Source of the DNA: Microcebus murinus
Lineage: Eukaryota; Chordata; Mammalia; Primates; Cheirogaleidae
Length of the DNA: 64,000 bases
NCBI RefSeq assembly: GCF_040939455.1
Contig: NC_134109.1
Coordinates: 58,308,001-58,372,000, forward strand
Direction: 5' to 3'
Both the position numbers and the translations under genes were made by a program. Positions 63,003 through 64,000 of this stretch are shown here, one piece after another. The notes beneath the pieces are model-generated. The model had not been told where the DNA came from, searched no databases, and worked only from the letters and a program-made list of their open reading frames with translations. Positions within the stretch are counted from its first letter, which is position 1. Each line of letters starts with the position of its first letter.

Positions 63003-63322
63003 GATTGAGCATCCCTGATCGGTAATCTGAAATGCTCCAGAATTCAAAACTTTTTTTTTTTCAAAATTTTTTGAGCACCTACAGAATGCCACAAGTGGAA
63101 CAGTCTACACATAAGTACTTAACACAAATTTTGTTTTGTGCACAAAATTATTAAAAGTATTGGATAGAATTACCTTCAGGCTATGTGTATAAGGTGTATG
63201 TGAAACATAAATGAAATTCATGTTTAGACTTAAGTCCCAACCCCCAATACATCCCATTATGTATATGCAAATATTCCAAAAATCCAAAAAAATCTGAAAC
63301 ACAGATCCCAAGGATACTCAAC
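63003..63322 (-). mobile_element. Tigger2-like DNA transposon (non-autonomous)
   Basis: The ends ATTGAGCATCCCTGATC and AAGGATACTCAACTG are inverted. Interior 'ttaccttcaggctatgtgtataaggtgtatgtgaaacataaatgaa' is the inverted Tigger2-group text. No transposase. Confidence 0.85.
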
Positions 63323-63329
63323 TGGTTTA

Positions 63330-63900
63330 GTACAAAAACTGTATTAAAGAAAGTTATTAAATATATAAATATGTTGGGAAGTATATCAAACTTATTTATT
63401 TCGATAAGTTTAGAAGCAATCCCTGGGTGTTTGCTACTTTGCAATTTAGCAGGAAAAAGCTCCTCTTTGCAACCTTGTTGGTGAGATTGGTTGGGAGCTC
63501 AGGAAAAGATGGGCTCAGGCCTAGGAAGGAGGTAATTGCTGCAGAGAAAGGGAATTTTTTACTGCCCACACTCCTTTGTTATTTGTGAGTTTCCAAGGGC
63601 TTTGAGAAAGTCTTGGGGCAGCGCAGGGCCTAGAGATGGGGGACTGTGTGCTGGAAAACGGGTTGCTTGCTGGGTAGGAAGTGGGGGTGCCTGATCCTGG
63701 CATGGGAGGATTGGAGGGGGGGGGACTTGAATGAATGCCTGGGGGTTGGGCCGGGAGAATAAAGCCATAAAGGGACCAGTCTCATTAAAGAATCCATTTC
63801 CCATTTTCAGCAGTTTGCTACATTAACAAGCTGAGCCGTGAAAGGATTAGATCCCCTAAGTGAGTGCCCGTTCTGTGCACCATTGCAAAACACATTTCAG
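63330..63900. other. unassigned DNA upstream of a candidate exon
   Basis: G-rich at 63,690-63,724; no repeat recognised. The last about 100 bp look constrained. Confidence 0.4.
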
Positions 63901-63974
63901 AAAGCAGTGGATTCGCCTTAAATGAGTATCTGCTGGAGGAGCAAAGCCCTAAGAAAACAAAAGGGCACGACAGG
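63901..63974 (+). CDS. candidate 74-nt coding exon
   Basis: An AG acceptor (aacacatttcag, modest pyrimidine tract) ends at 63,900 and GTAAGC begins at 63,975. Reading from the third base gives 24 open codons, SSGFALNEYLLEEQSPKK then TKGHDR. It therefore starts in phase 1, matching the donor at 18,398 (junction codon GAA, Glu), and ends in phase 0. The residues look like genuine protein, including a hydrophilic Lys-rich end. It could be an alternative to the terminal exon at 40,637, or unrelated. No family recognised. Confidence 0.35.
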
Positions 63975-64000
63975 GTAAGCTAATAATTCCTGCTGTGCTT

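Overview
The window is nuclear DNA from a primate, almost certainly a lemur (Strepsirrhini). The key evidence is three full-length Alu copies (17,778-18,116; 36,218-36,556; 47,247-47,590). They carry the strepsirrhine middle region (a 'ttggccaa' motif followed by a TA run) and the 'gctgtgagctaggctgacgcca' type right arm, which human Alus lack. Several L1 3' ends of a related lemur type sit beside older elements shared by all mammals (L2, MIR, MLT1, Tigger, MER5). There are no bacterial-style genes, rRNA, tRNA or CRISPR. Most open frames are chance, CpG-island shadows, repeat-derived, or a product of the 23-bp minisatellite.

Layout: 1-8 kb is largely free of transposons and carries two CpG islands (about 1.85-2.69 kb and 3.48-4.13 kb), the clearest promoter-like DNA here. 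8.1-9.8 kb holds an Alu monomer, an L2 and a MIR. 9.8-16.5 kb is AT-rich and free of recognisable transposons. 16.5-20.0 kb is a dense mariner zone: one full-length mariner split by an Alu, then a second mariner split by an L1 and preceded by a near-perfect 95-bp inverted repeat. 20-39.7 kb is ordinary intronic or intergenic repeat landscape. 39.8-43.3 kb and 51-54.4 kb are repeat-poor blocks that look like conserved developmental enhancers. 44-50.6 kb and 54.4-63.3 kb are again repeat-rich, with a 23-bp minisatellite inside an MLT1 LTR at 54.6-55.1 kb.

Gene content: I recognise no known protein. On the + strand I find a set of candidate exons with good splice signals that share one reading phase: 10,509-10,538 (30 nt), 18,308-18,397 (90 nt), and either a terminal exon at 40,637-40,872 with a poly(A) signal or an internal exon at 63,901-63,974. 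A TATA-preceded ATG at 570-597 also ends in the matching phase. If real, they form a gene with long introns across the window. This is inferred by eye from splice motifs and frame and needs RNA evidence. The best reading of the whole is a developmental-type locus: CpG-island promoter region, long introns or gene desert, enhancer-like blocks, and lemur-lineage insertions.
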